Origin: an uncultured Lachnospiraceae bacterium
GTDB taxonomy: Bacteria > Bacillota_A > Clostridia > Lachnospirales > Lachnospiraceae
DNA: 5,030 nt
Direction: 5' to 3'
Assembly (NCBI GenBank): GCA_947177885.1
Contig: CAMWWF010000247.1
Span: 1 to 5,030, forward strand
Shown here: in pieces, positions 1-5,030 of the stretch
Numbering within the stretch: the first letter of the stretch is position 1
Layout of the letters: every line of letters starts with the position of its first letter
The notes under the pieces: model-generated
Seen by the model: the letters and a program-made list of their open reading frames with translations, nothing else
Told to the model about the DNA's origin: nothing
Databases searched by the model: none
Program-made: the position numbers and the translations under genes

Positions 1-1215
1 CCGGTCTCCTTCCTCAGGGTAAAAACAGACGGACTCCGCATTCTGTCCCATCAGATAATGCAAAAACTCTTCTGTGATTTGTGTATATTGATAACTATTC
101 AGAACATAGTTGGCACATGACAATTCCACCGCATTCTTTAACAGGTCATCCGCGCCATTATTCCGAGCTGCCACCGGATGGATCATATCCTCATAGCGTT
201 TGGAGATTTCTTCCCCCCTGTTGGTAAGGTTATTCATGAACAAAGCGCAGAGCTCTATATCCACCCTTTGCCTGGTGGACATATATGTCATAGTGCCGTA
301 TAAATAACCGGGTTCTTCCAGATAGGTCCCATTGTTCTCAAAGAAACTCCTGTAATCGCTGATCTGACTTCGGTATGTGTACAGACCTGTAGCCCGATAC
401 AGCTCCGTCAATGCGAAAAAGGCATCCGCATCCTTGTTAAGAGCGGCCTGCTGCTGTCCGAATACGGTGGACGCCCTTCGCAGACAGTCCGTGGCATATG
501 TCTGATCGAACTTTTGATAATTGTAACCGAATTTTGCCAGAAAAGCCGCATAGAGAGCATCTTCCCCGGCCCCCGGTTCCGACTCCTCCATAAAGGAGAT
601 CCACGACTGAAGTGATCTCAGCACATCCGGGATCTGATCTTTGTTGTCATCCGGAAAGACTTCACTGTACCATTCATAGGTCACCAAAAGCGCCATTGCC
701 TCCGATATCGTCATCGAATGATCCTCACAGGCTTCCATCCGGATATCATAAGTCTCCCGAAACAACTCTGCATACATGGAATCCTCGATTCCAAACCGAT
801 ATGACTGCCCCACCACATCGCATTCCAGATAATAAGTACCCTCTGTGGTATAATCATCAAAGCAGGCGAGACCTGTGTAAAGTCCCAGTTCCTCATTATA
901 TGTAATCTTCTCCAGCTGACCGCTGTAGACCTCTTCCCCCGTCTCCGCATTGATCAGCCGAAACGTCGTCGGCAGTTCACGTCCCTTAACAGCCGCCCTC
1001 TTCTCACACTCCGCCGTATACCCCCTGACATCCACCAGTACATTGGGCAAAGCGCGGGGAACAGAATAGTCCACCACAGGGGTACTTTCCATTCCCTCGA
1101 CCGTAAAATAGAGATTGTCACTGTTTTCCTGTTCCGCCTGCATGCCGCAGCCGCTGAGCACGGCCATAAGAATACCCGCCCATATTGCCGCAGCCCGCCT
1201 TTCATATTGCTTCAA
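1..1215 (-). CDS. GH9-like lipoprotein with CelD_N-type Ig domain (C-terminus cut by window edge)
   Basis: Seen: an open frame of 405 codons runs from TTG at 1215 to base 1 with no stop. It begins MKQYERRAAAIWAG and reaches the lipobox VLSGC, so Cys23 is the likely lipidated residue and the protein sits on the outer face of the membrane. Residues about 55-148 look like the Ig-like domain in front of family 9 glycoside hydrolases: NVLVDVRGY, then EKRAAVKG, FRLINAETGEEVYSG, and FDDYTTEGTYYLE ending in SYRFGIED. Residues from about 165 resemble the helical (alpha/alpha)6 GH9 domain (LLVTYEWYSEVF, IPDVLRSLQSWISFM, and near the edge LHYLMGQNAESVCFYP, like the GH9 HYLLGRNP segment). The DAGD motif that carries the GH9 catalytic base, expected around residues 150-170, is absent: that stretch reads RMEACEDHSMTISEAM. 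The C-terminal catalytic Glu would lie beyond the window. Inference: a carbohydrate-binding or inactive GH9 relative. Typical GH9 plus Ig proteins are about 550-600 residues, so perhaps 150 or more are missing. The substrate is unknown. Confidence 0.72.
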   Translation of the reverse strand, partial: MKQYERRAAAIWAGILMAVLSGCGMQAEQENSDNLYFTVEGMESTPVVDYSVPRALPNVLVDVRGYTAECEKRAAVKGRELPTTFRLINAETGEEVYSGQLEKITYNEELGLYTGLACFDDYTTEGTYYLECDVVGQSYRFGIEDSMYAELFRETYDIRMEACEDHSMTISEAMALLVTYEWYSEVFPDDNKDQIPDVLRSLQSWISFMEESEPGAGEDALYAAFLAKFGYNYQKFDQTYATDCLRRASTVFGQQQAALNKDADAFFALTELYRATGLYTYRSQISDYRSFFENNGTYLEEPGYLYGTMTYMSTRQRVDIELCALFMNNLTNRGEEISKRYEDMIHPVAARNNGADDLLKNAVELSCANYVLNSYQYTQITEEFLHYLMGQNAESVCFYPEEGDR

Positions 1216-1221
1216 AGTATT

Positions 1222-1226
1222 CCTCC
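1222..1226 (-). promoter_or_regulatory. Ribosome binding site deciding a TTG start
   Basis: GGAGG on the minus strand lies 6 nt before TTG at 1215-1213. This TTG is in frame with the lipobox and gives a complete signal peptide. The nearby ATG at 1205-1203 is in a different frame, and the first in-frame ATG falls at codon 17, inside the hydrophobic core, too late for a signal peptide. An in-frame TGA lies upstream at about 1249-1251. Confidence 0.75.
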
Positions 1227-1260
1227 GATTATCTGCCAATAAAACTTTTCACTGAAATTC

Positions 1261-1315
1261 AAAAAAATCGCGATCACCGGACCCTGTCAGGAATGAACCG
1301 TTTCCGAATCGCGGT
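1261..1315 (-). terminator. Possible weak terminator or attenuator after the amidohydrolase gene
   Basis: On the minus strand, ACCGCGAT (1315-1308, inside the last codons of the amidohydrolase) can pair at 7 of 8 positions with ATCGCGAT (1274-1267). A run of T follows directly (1267-1261). The loop is long, about 33 nt, and includes a small CCTG/CAGG pairing. The T-run is convincing but the stem is not, so this may instead be ordinary intergenic sequence that is read through into the next gene. Confidence 0.22.
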
Positions 1316-2471
1316 CATAGACAATCCGTCCGTCAATAATGGTATAGAGCGTCTCCGTAAATACTTCCATGGGATTACCGGTAAAGATCGCTATGTCCGC
1401 ATCCTTTCCCGTTTCCAGACTGCCCACTCTGTCATCCACACCGCAGATTCTGGCGGGATGAATCGTTATGGAGCGATATCCCTCCTCCAGGTCCAGCCCC
1501 GCCTTTACCGCCATACCCGCGCAGAGCGGAAGGGACTGGATCAGAGATACCGGATGATCTGTGGTGACAGCCGTCATGACTCCCGCTTTATTCAGGATCC
1601 CCACGGTCTTAAACGCCATATTCTGCACTTCGATCTTGCTGCGGCTGGCAAGATCCGGTCCCACAATTGCCGGGAATCCCTCAGCAGCCAATTCCTCCGC
1701 GATCAAATGCCCTTCCGAGCAGTGATCCAGTGTCACGTTCAGCCCGAATTCACGGGCGATCCGCACAGCGGTAAAAATATCATCCACCCTGTGTACATGG
1801 GCTTTCAGGGGAATCTCCCGCCGAAGCACCGGAATCCAGCATTCTTTCGTGAAATCCTCCTGAAATGCCTCCCCGTCCGCCTTCGCTTTCTCCTTCCGCC
1901 GGAAATATTCCCTTGCCTCAAAAAGCTCCTGCCGCAGCATTCCTGCGATCGCCATACGGGTAGACGGACTTTTCCCCTGACCGGAATAATTGACTTTGGG
2001 ATTTTCGCCAAAGGCAATCTTCATGGCCGCAGGCGCCTTGACGATCAGATCATCGATCTTGCGTCCCTTTGTCTTTAAGAAGGCGAACTGCCCGCCCACC
2101 ACATTAGAACTTCCGGGGCCTACCATGGCCGATGTGATCCCGGCACGCACCGCATCGTCAAATGCCGCATCCATGGTATTGACAGCATCCACAGCTCTGA
2201 GCCATGGGGTTATGGGATCCACCGTCTCATTGCAGTCGTCCCCTTCCATAGCCTTTTTCTCCTCTGTGATACCCATATGGCAGTGTGCTTCGATGATCCC
2301 GGGCATGATAATACCGTCTTTGATCTTCAGAACCTGCTCATGGTCAGCGGGATGAACTGCTATTTCATCCCGCGTACCGATTTCCGCTATCTTTCCGTTC
2401 ACGATATGGATGACACCGTCTTCCATATCGGCGCCCGCCATTGTTTTAATGATTCCTCCGATAATATACAT
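1287..2471 (-). CDS. Amidohydrolase, imidazolonepropionase/prolidase-like (COG1228 type)
   Basis: A complete 394-residue metal-dependent hydrolase of the amidohydrolase superfamily, probably cytosolic since no signal peptide is seen. The N-terminal beta-sandwich reads MYIIGGIIKTMAGADMEDGVIHIVNGKIAEIG, then GIIMPGIIEAHCHMG supplies the HxH metal pair at about residues 63 and 65. MKIAFGENPK near residue 150 contains a lysine that could be the carboxylated metal bridge of this group. KAHVH (about 224-226) and LDHCSEGH (about 249) give the further histidines, and TTDHPV (about 304) the catalytic Asp. The tail has IHPARICGVDDRVGSLETGKDADIAIF split over the usual closing motif and IIDGRIVYDRD. The set of ligands looks intact, so it should be active. 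Known: relatives open cyclic amides (imidazolonepropionase) or cleave Xaa-Pro and similar amides. The substrate cannot be told from sequence. It begins 20 nt after the stop of the LytM-like gene with only a weak purine-rich SD (GGAAAGAGAAG), suggesting co-transcription or translational coupling. Confidence 0.9.
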   Translation of the reverse strand: MYIIGGIIKTMAGADMEDGVIHIVNGKIAEIGTRDEIAVHPADHEQVLKIKDGIIMPGIIEAHCHMGITEEKKAMEGDDCNETVDPITPWLRAVDAVNTMDAAFDDAVRAGITSAMVGPGSSNVVGGQFAFLKTKGRKIDDLIVKAPAAMKIAFGENPKVNYSGQGKSPSTRMAIAGMLRQELFEAREYFRRKEKAKADGEAFQEDFTKECWIPVLRREIPLKAHVHRVDDIFTAVRIAREFGLNVTLDHCSEGHLIAEELAAEGFPAIVGPDLASRSKIEVQNMAFKTVGILNKAGVMTAVTTDHPVSLIQSLPLCAGMAVKAGLDLEEGYRSITIHPARICGVDDRVGSLETGKDADIAIFTGNPMEVFTETLYTIIDGRIVYDRDSETVHS

Positions 2472-2491
2472 ATGCTTCTCTTTCCGGTCCG

Positions 2492-3412
2492 CTAAAACAG
2501 ACTCTCAGGATCAACAGGAACGCCGTCCTTTGTCAGCTGCAGATACAGATTGCTTCCTTCTCTGCTGTAATACTTGGTAGGTGCAGCCACAGAGGCAATG
2601 GCCTCACCGGGATCCACATAGCTGTTCAGAGTGACATTGATTCCGTTCAGCTGTCCGTAAGTGATCATATATCCGTCACCCAGGTCCATTGTAATGGCAT
2701 GGCCGATCTCCTCATCTTCGAAAATGCTGACGACTCTGCCCGCAGCACAGGCGCTCACTACAGAACCTTCCTCTGCCCCGATCATGACGGCAGGATTATA
2801 CTTATAATGATCCAATGTGGCAAAATAAGTGCCTCCGTTCATACTGTAAGGTATCACCGTGTCACCGCTGACCGGCTTTATCAGTCCGTCTGCCTCAGAA
2901 AAATGCAATATTTCGTCTATGATCACATCCTGAGACGCAGCTTCCTCGTTTTCCGTCACTTCCGGTGTTTCCTCCGGAGTTTCTTCCGGTTCCTCTTTCG
3001 GTGTCTCCATCGGCTCCGCCTCCGGTTTTTCCATCAGCGAAGTATCTGTTTCATTCAAAAGCTGCTCTGTGGGAGGCATCTCAACCTCTTCCGTCAGGTC
3101 GTCCGTCAGGCCCGGAATCTCCACCAGGCCGGACCCCACTTCCATGGGTGTATAGTCCAGATCGTCCTCCAACATTTCCGGCGCACTTTCCGGATCCGTC
3201 TCCGTGTTCTGAGCAATCTCCTGATACTTGTCGTCGGCGCTATCCTCCATGGCGGTAAAATCTATGGTATAACCATTGTCCTCCGACTCCACGTTTCTGG
3301 ACTTCATATAGATCCCTGTCATGGTCAATGCCGCCAGCACAAAAGCGGATGAAGCAAGCATAACAATACGTTCTTGTTTCGCATTATTTCTTCTATTATT
3401 GTTCCTTCTCAT
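2492..3412 (-). CDS. Membrane-anchored degenerate M23/LytM-domain protein, probable SpoIIQ type
   Basis: 306 residues. An Arg/Asn-rich cytosolic tip (MRRNNNRRNNAKQER) is followed by one hydrophobic segment at about 16-36, so the body lies outside that membrane. Residues about 40-168 form a strongly acidic linker with an E/P/T-rich repeat at 128-157. Residues about 176-306 resemble an M23 peptidase (LytM) domain: GLIKPVSGDTVIPYSM, AEEGSVVSACAAGRVVSI, GDGYMITYGQLNGI, GEAIASVAAPTKYYSREG, and LYLQLTKDGVPVDPESL at the end. By alignment from memory, the zinc ligands are gone: Asn206 and Met210 replace the His and Asp of HxxxD, Gln254 replaces the His of YGHL, and Asn288 and Tyr290 replace HxH. It is therefore likely a structural, not enzymatic, protein. 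Known: B. subtilis SpoIIQ is a forespore membrane protein with a degenerate LytM domain that joins SpoIIIAH across the intermembrane space and is made under sigma-F. The promoter feature at 3436-3466 fits this. It could instead be another LytM-fold paralogue of EnvC/NlpD type; spoIID and spoIIID neighbours are not seen. Confidence 0.85.
   Translation of the reverse strand: MRRNNNRRNNAKQERIVMLASSAFVLAALTMTGIYMKSRNVESEDNGYTIDFTAMEDSADDKYQEIAQNTETDPESAPEMLEDDLDYTPMEVGSGLVEIPGLTDDLTEEVEMPPTEQLLNETDTSLMEKPEAEPMETPKEEPEETPEETPEVTENEEAASQDVIIDEILHFSEADGLIKPVSGDTVIPYSMNGGTYFATLDHYKYNPAVMIGAEEGSVVSACAAGRVVSIFEDEEIGHAITMDLGDGYMITYGQLNGINVTLNSYVDPGEAIASVAAPTKYYSREGSNLYLQLTKDGVPVDPESLF
2942..3031 (-). 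repeat. E/P/T-rich low-complexity repeat coding for the linker
   Basis: Codons 128-157 of the LytM-like gene encode a degenerate 4-5 residue repeat (EKPEAEPMETPKEEP, then EETPEETPEVTENEE). The DNA shows repeated TTCCGG-type units on the plus strand. It is an extended, negatively charged spacer between the membrane segment and the LytM domain, and such tracts often vary in length between strains. Confidence 0.6.
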
Positions 3413-3420
3413 AGCAGTTT

Positions 3421-3427
3421 CCTTCCT
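3421..3427 (-). promoter_or_regulatory. Ribosome binding site of the LytM-like gene
   Basis: AGGAAGG on the minus strand lies 8 nt before the ATG at 3412. It is a strong SD and supports this start; no other start in the first 17 codons would keep the basic tip before the membrane segment. Confidence 0.75.
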
Positions 3428-3435
3428 TTCGCTAT

Positions 3436-3466
3436 TATTCTTGCCATGAGAAGCTGATTTTTATAC
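3436..3466 (-). promoter_or_regulatory. Candidate sigma-F (forespore) promoter for the LytM-like gene
   Basis: On the minus strand GTATA (3466-3462) is followed after exactly 16 nt by GGCAAGAATA (3445-3436). The B. subtilis sigma-F consensus, as I recall it, is a GYWTA -35 box, a spacer of about 15-16 nt and a GGnRAnAnTW -10 box, and every fixed position matches. Transcription would start near 3429, leaving a short leader of about 17 nt with the SD right at its front. No convincing sigma-A pair (TTGACA, 17 nt, TATAAT) is present in the same 88-nt gap. Sigma-G has a related consensus and cannot be excluded. Confidence 0.55.
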
Positions 3467-3500
3467 ATTATTTTCAATTTGTGCGGAAAAGAAATTTATA

Positions 3501-4880
3501 TCATGAAGTTCCCTTCATAATCTGATTCCCCTGCTCGAAAAGTTCCTGAGCCGCCTCTGTCGCAGTCAGCTCACCGTCCAGGATCCTGCGGATCAGCCCG
3601 TCCGCATAAGTATATACCTTCGTCGCCATCTCCGGGTCGGAGGGAGAAATATTGGAGCTGTTCGGCGCAACCACATCGTTGATAAATGCCGTCACAAGCC
3701 GTCCGTTTTCATCCATCAGGGGTGCAATGGCATCCGCTATAACGGCTGATGCGGGAACTCCTCTCTCTCCCAACATAAGCTCATTTGCCGGCCTGGAGTT
3801 CAATAGATAATTGACCACCCGCACTGCCACCGCCTCATTCTCTCCCGCATCCGTAGTTACCGCAAAAAACTGCGCCGGCTTTAAAAAGTCGGATTTTGCA
3901 GGCTCGGAGGAAGGCCATGTGGTAATGGCAATATCCATATCTTCCGGTGCCGCCTGTGTCATCGCGGTGAGCTGATTAGACCAGAAGAAGCCGCACCAAG
4001 ACTGTGTCTCCGGTGTCGTATGGCAGACCAGCGGGCTCTGCTCCACAGAGACATCGGTGAGACCGGCATGAACGTCATTTCCGATGATCCAGCCGTCTCT
4101 CCTGCCGATCTCATAAATATCAAAAAATTCCTGAAAAGCCGCCGCTGATTCCACGTTCAGGGAATCGCTGTTATACAGCTTCGTAATGTCCTGGGCTCTC
4201 AGAATATAGGGCAGGAAGTTATATGCCATACCATAGGGCATATCCGTCTTTACCCCTGATTTCTCATAAACTTCTTTCGCCACAACATAAAATTCTTCCA
4301 GCGTCATATTATCCTTGATCTCAATCCCCAGCTTGTCCGTCAGCGTCTTATTATACATCAATGCGGGAACATTGACTCCGCCGCAGATCGCATATATCCT
4401 GCCATTGACCGAACCGGCACTGATCAGTCCCGGATCCACACCGGAGAGATCCAGGGTTCCGTCCGCCAGATAAGGCGTCAGTTCCACAAGCATCCCGTTA
4501 TTTACGCTCCTCTCCAGAAAGGAATAATCGATCTGCACGATATCCGGAAGAGAATCACTGCCTGCCCTTACCTCCAACTGATTCCAGTAATCCGACCATT
4601 CCACGGATTCCGGTGCAAAAGTCACTCCCGGATTATTGCTCCTGTAAAGGTCAAAGGCCGCCTGTGTGCGCTCTCCTCTGACCGCGCTGCCCCACCACAT
4701 AAAGGTCAGATCGGCAACGTCGTCACCTGGTTCATCCACGGCAGTATTCACCTGCGCAAAAGATGTCCCGTCCCCTCCCTCCGGCTGAGAGGATGCCTCG
4801 CCGTTTGCAGTCTCCGTACCACACGCCGTCAGTCCGCAGATCATAGCTGCAGAAACCAATAACGCCAACCGTTTCTTCAT
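3501..4880 (-). CDS. ABC transporter extracellular solute-binding lipoprotein (family 1, probably sugar)
   Basis: 459 residues starting at ATG 4880, chosen because GGGAGG stands 6 nt upstream and the protein then opens with a clean lipoprotein signal: MKKRLALLVSAAMICGLTAC, Cys20 being the lipidated residue. The frame stays open upstream to 4979, but that extra part runs through a palindrome and would bury the signal peptide. After a Gly/Glu/Ser-rich tether (about 21-55) the mature domain begins DLTFMWWGSAVRGERTQAAF. It carries typical family 1 solute-binding features: DLYRSNNPGVTF, the ligand-cleft stretch LPDIVQIDYSFLERSVNNGMLVELTPYL split over strand and helix, ALMYNKTLTDKLGI (the hinge strand LMYNK), and a C-terminal ATEAAQELFEQGNQIM helix. 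Known: such proteins sit on the outer membrane face and hand sugars or oligosaccharides to a MalF/MalG-type permease pair. No permease or ATPase gene lies downstream, so partners must be upstream or elsewhere. The ligand cannot be assigned. Confidence 0.92.
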   Translation of the reverse strand: MKKRLALLVSAAMICGLTACGTETANGEASSQPEGGDGTSFAQVNTAVDEPGDDVADLTFMWWGSAVRGERTQAAFDLYRSNNPGVTFAPESVEWSDYWNQLEVRAGSDSLPDIVQIDYSFLERSVNNGMLVELTPYLADGTLDLSGVDPGLISAGSVNGRIYAICGGVNVPALMYNKTLTDKLGIEIKDNMTLEEFYVVAKEVYEKSGVKTDMPYGMAYNFLPYILRAQDITKLYNSDSLNVESAAAFQEFFDIYEIGRRDGWIIGNDVHAGLTDVSVEQSPLVCHTTPETQSWCGFFWSNQLTAMTQAAPEDMDIAITTWPSSEPAKSDFLKPAQFFAVTTDAGENEAVAVRVVNYLLNSRPANELMLGERGVPASAVIADAIAPLMDENGRLVTAFINDVVAPNSSNISPSDPEMATKVYTYADGLIRRILDGELTATEAAQELFEQGNQIMKGTS

Positions 4881-4886
4881 ATTATT

Positions 4887-4892
4887 CCTCCC
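4887..4892 (-). promoter_or_regulatory. Ribosome binding site setting the start of the solute-binding protein
   Basis: GGGAGG on the minus strand, 6 nt before ATG 4880. It decides against the longer open frame that begins at 4979, which has no comparable SD. Four of its six bases fall inside the leader stem described at 4889-4937. Confidence 0.8.
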
Positions 4893-4937
4893 TGCCCGCT
4901 CTGTAAATACCATATTTCCGCAAATTACGGGCAGAGA
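4889..4937 (-). promoter_or_regulatory. Leader stem-loop overlapping the Shine-Dalgarno site
   Basis: In the minus-strand transcript TCTCTGCCCG (4937-4928) can pair with CGGGCAGGGA (4898-4889) over 10 consecutive positions, one of them G-U. The 29-nt AT-rich loop holds a second small hairpin, AAATA/TATTT around TGG (4905-4917). The 3' arm covers most of the SD of the solute-binding protein gene, so the fold could limit ribosome access. It matches no riboswitch class that I recognise, and I see no clear sigma-A promoter just upstream. Confidence 0.4.
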
Positions 4938-4963
4938 CCCTGAAAATCTGAGATTTTCAGGGT
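4937..4963. repeat. 27-nt near-perfect palindrome
   Basis: ACCCTGAAAATCT (4937-4949) and its exact reverse complement AGATTTTCAGGGT (4951-4963) flank a single G at 4950, so there are 13-bp arms. Neither side has a T-run, so it does not read as a standard intrinsic terminator. It abuts the leader stem, sharing base 4937, and is close to the hairpin at 4983-5029. It may be part of a larger dispersed intergenic repeat or a protein-binding operator. Confidence 0.7.
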
Positions 4964-4982
4964 TCGCTTCGCTCGTCAAATC

Positions 4983-5029
4983 CCCGAATGATCATCTGCT
5001 CGTGCAAGCACGGCAGATGCTTCTTCGGG
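4983..5029. repeat. Imperfect long hairpin, REP-like intergenic element
   Basis: Three stacked stems are visible: CCCGAA with TTCGGG (4983-4988 and 5024-5029), CATCTGC with GCAGATG (4993-4999 and 5013-5019), and CGTGC with GCACG (5001-5005 and 5008-5012) around a two-base AA turn. That makes 18 pairs broken by a 4-by-4 internal loop and a one-base bulge. No open frame or T-run accompanies it. The layout is that of a dispersed palindromic repeat; the window ends one base after it, so its full extent is unknown. Confidence 0.55.
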
Positions 5030-5030
5030 C

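Noticed and set aside
612..950. Short frames on both strands inside the GH9-like gene
   Set aside because: The continuous 405-codon frame with lipobox and Ig-like motifs covers the whole stretch; the short ones have no SD or recognisable content.
954..1205. Minus-strand 83-codon frame starting at the ATG near 1205
   Set aside because: Out of frame with the lipoprotein; it reads a Cys/Arg-rich nonsense peptide, and the SD spacing fits the TTG at 1215 better.
1216..1260. A sigma-A promoter for the GH9-like gene (TTGAAT with GATAAT)
   Set aside because: The boxes are 23 nt apart, too far, and the -10-like GATAAT sits almost on the SD, leaving no leader.
1185..2078. Long plus-strand open frame (297 codons)
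   Set aside because: It lies antisense to the amidohydrolase, whose motifs are clear; the plus-strand product has no recognisable domain and is Arg/His-rich, as expected for a shadow frame.
2699..3352. Plus-strand open frame (217 codons) and a second at 2965-3258
   Set aside because: Both are antisense to the LytM-like gene; the Phe/Arg- and Pro/Ser-rich products mirror the E/P/T linker codons.
4937..4963. The palindrome as an intrinsic terminator
   Set aside because: There is no run of T on either strand directly after the arms and the loop is a single base.
4881..4979. 33-codon N-terminal extension of the solute-binding protein
   Set aside because: It passes through the palindrome and leader stem, lacks an SD, and would place the signal peptide internally; the ATG at 4880 has a strong SD.
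4938..4990. A sigma-A promoter starting at TTGACG on the minus strand
   Set aside because: The -35-like box is good, but nothing close to TATAAT lies 16-18 nt downstream.

Overview
All four recognisable genes lie on the minus strand. The window looks like a chromosomal piece from a spore-forming Clostridia species, most likely Lachnospiraceae. This rests on the protein types (lipoproteins with Gram-positive-style lipoboxes, a degenerate LytM membrane protein with an acidic linker), strong AGGAGG-type Shine-Dalgarno sites, roughly even base composition, and a forespore-type promoter. The taxonomic call is inference from recognition, not from a search.

Reading in the direction of transcription (right to left): 4881-5030 is non-coding and structured. 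It holds an imperfect 47-nt hairpin, a 27-nt near-perfect palindrome and a leader stem that overlaps the ribosome binding site of the next gene. At 3501-4880 is a lipoprotein of the ABC sugar-binding (family 1 solute-binding) type, with no permease gene in view. After an 88-nt gap carrying a good match to a sigma-F promoter comes 2492-3412, a single-pass membrane protein with an acidic E/P/T linker and an M23/LytM domain that has lost its metal ligands, which is the SpoIIQ architecture. Only 20 nt further on is 1287-2471, an imidazolonepropionase-like amidohydrolase with its metal ligands intact. After another 71 nt comes a lipoprotein running off the left edge (1-1215). It starts at TTG and resembles family 9 glycoside hydrolases (Ig-like domain plus helical domain) but lacks the usual catalytic DAGD motif in the visible part.

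The most interesting reading is that the LytM protein and the amidohydrolase form a two-gene unit read from a forespore-specific promoter, which would place an amidohydrolase in the early forespore. The solute-binding protein and the GH9-like lipoprotein are probably separate functions. I found no tRNA, rRNA, CRISPR array, transposase or phage gene. There is no clear sign of a wholly new multi-gene system; the novelty is in the promoter-gene pairing, the two apparently catalytically dead enzyme folds, and the structured intergenic DNA at the right edge.
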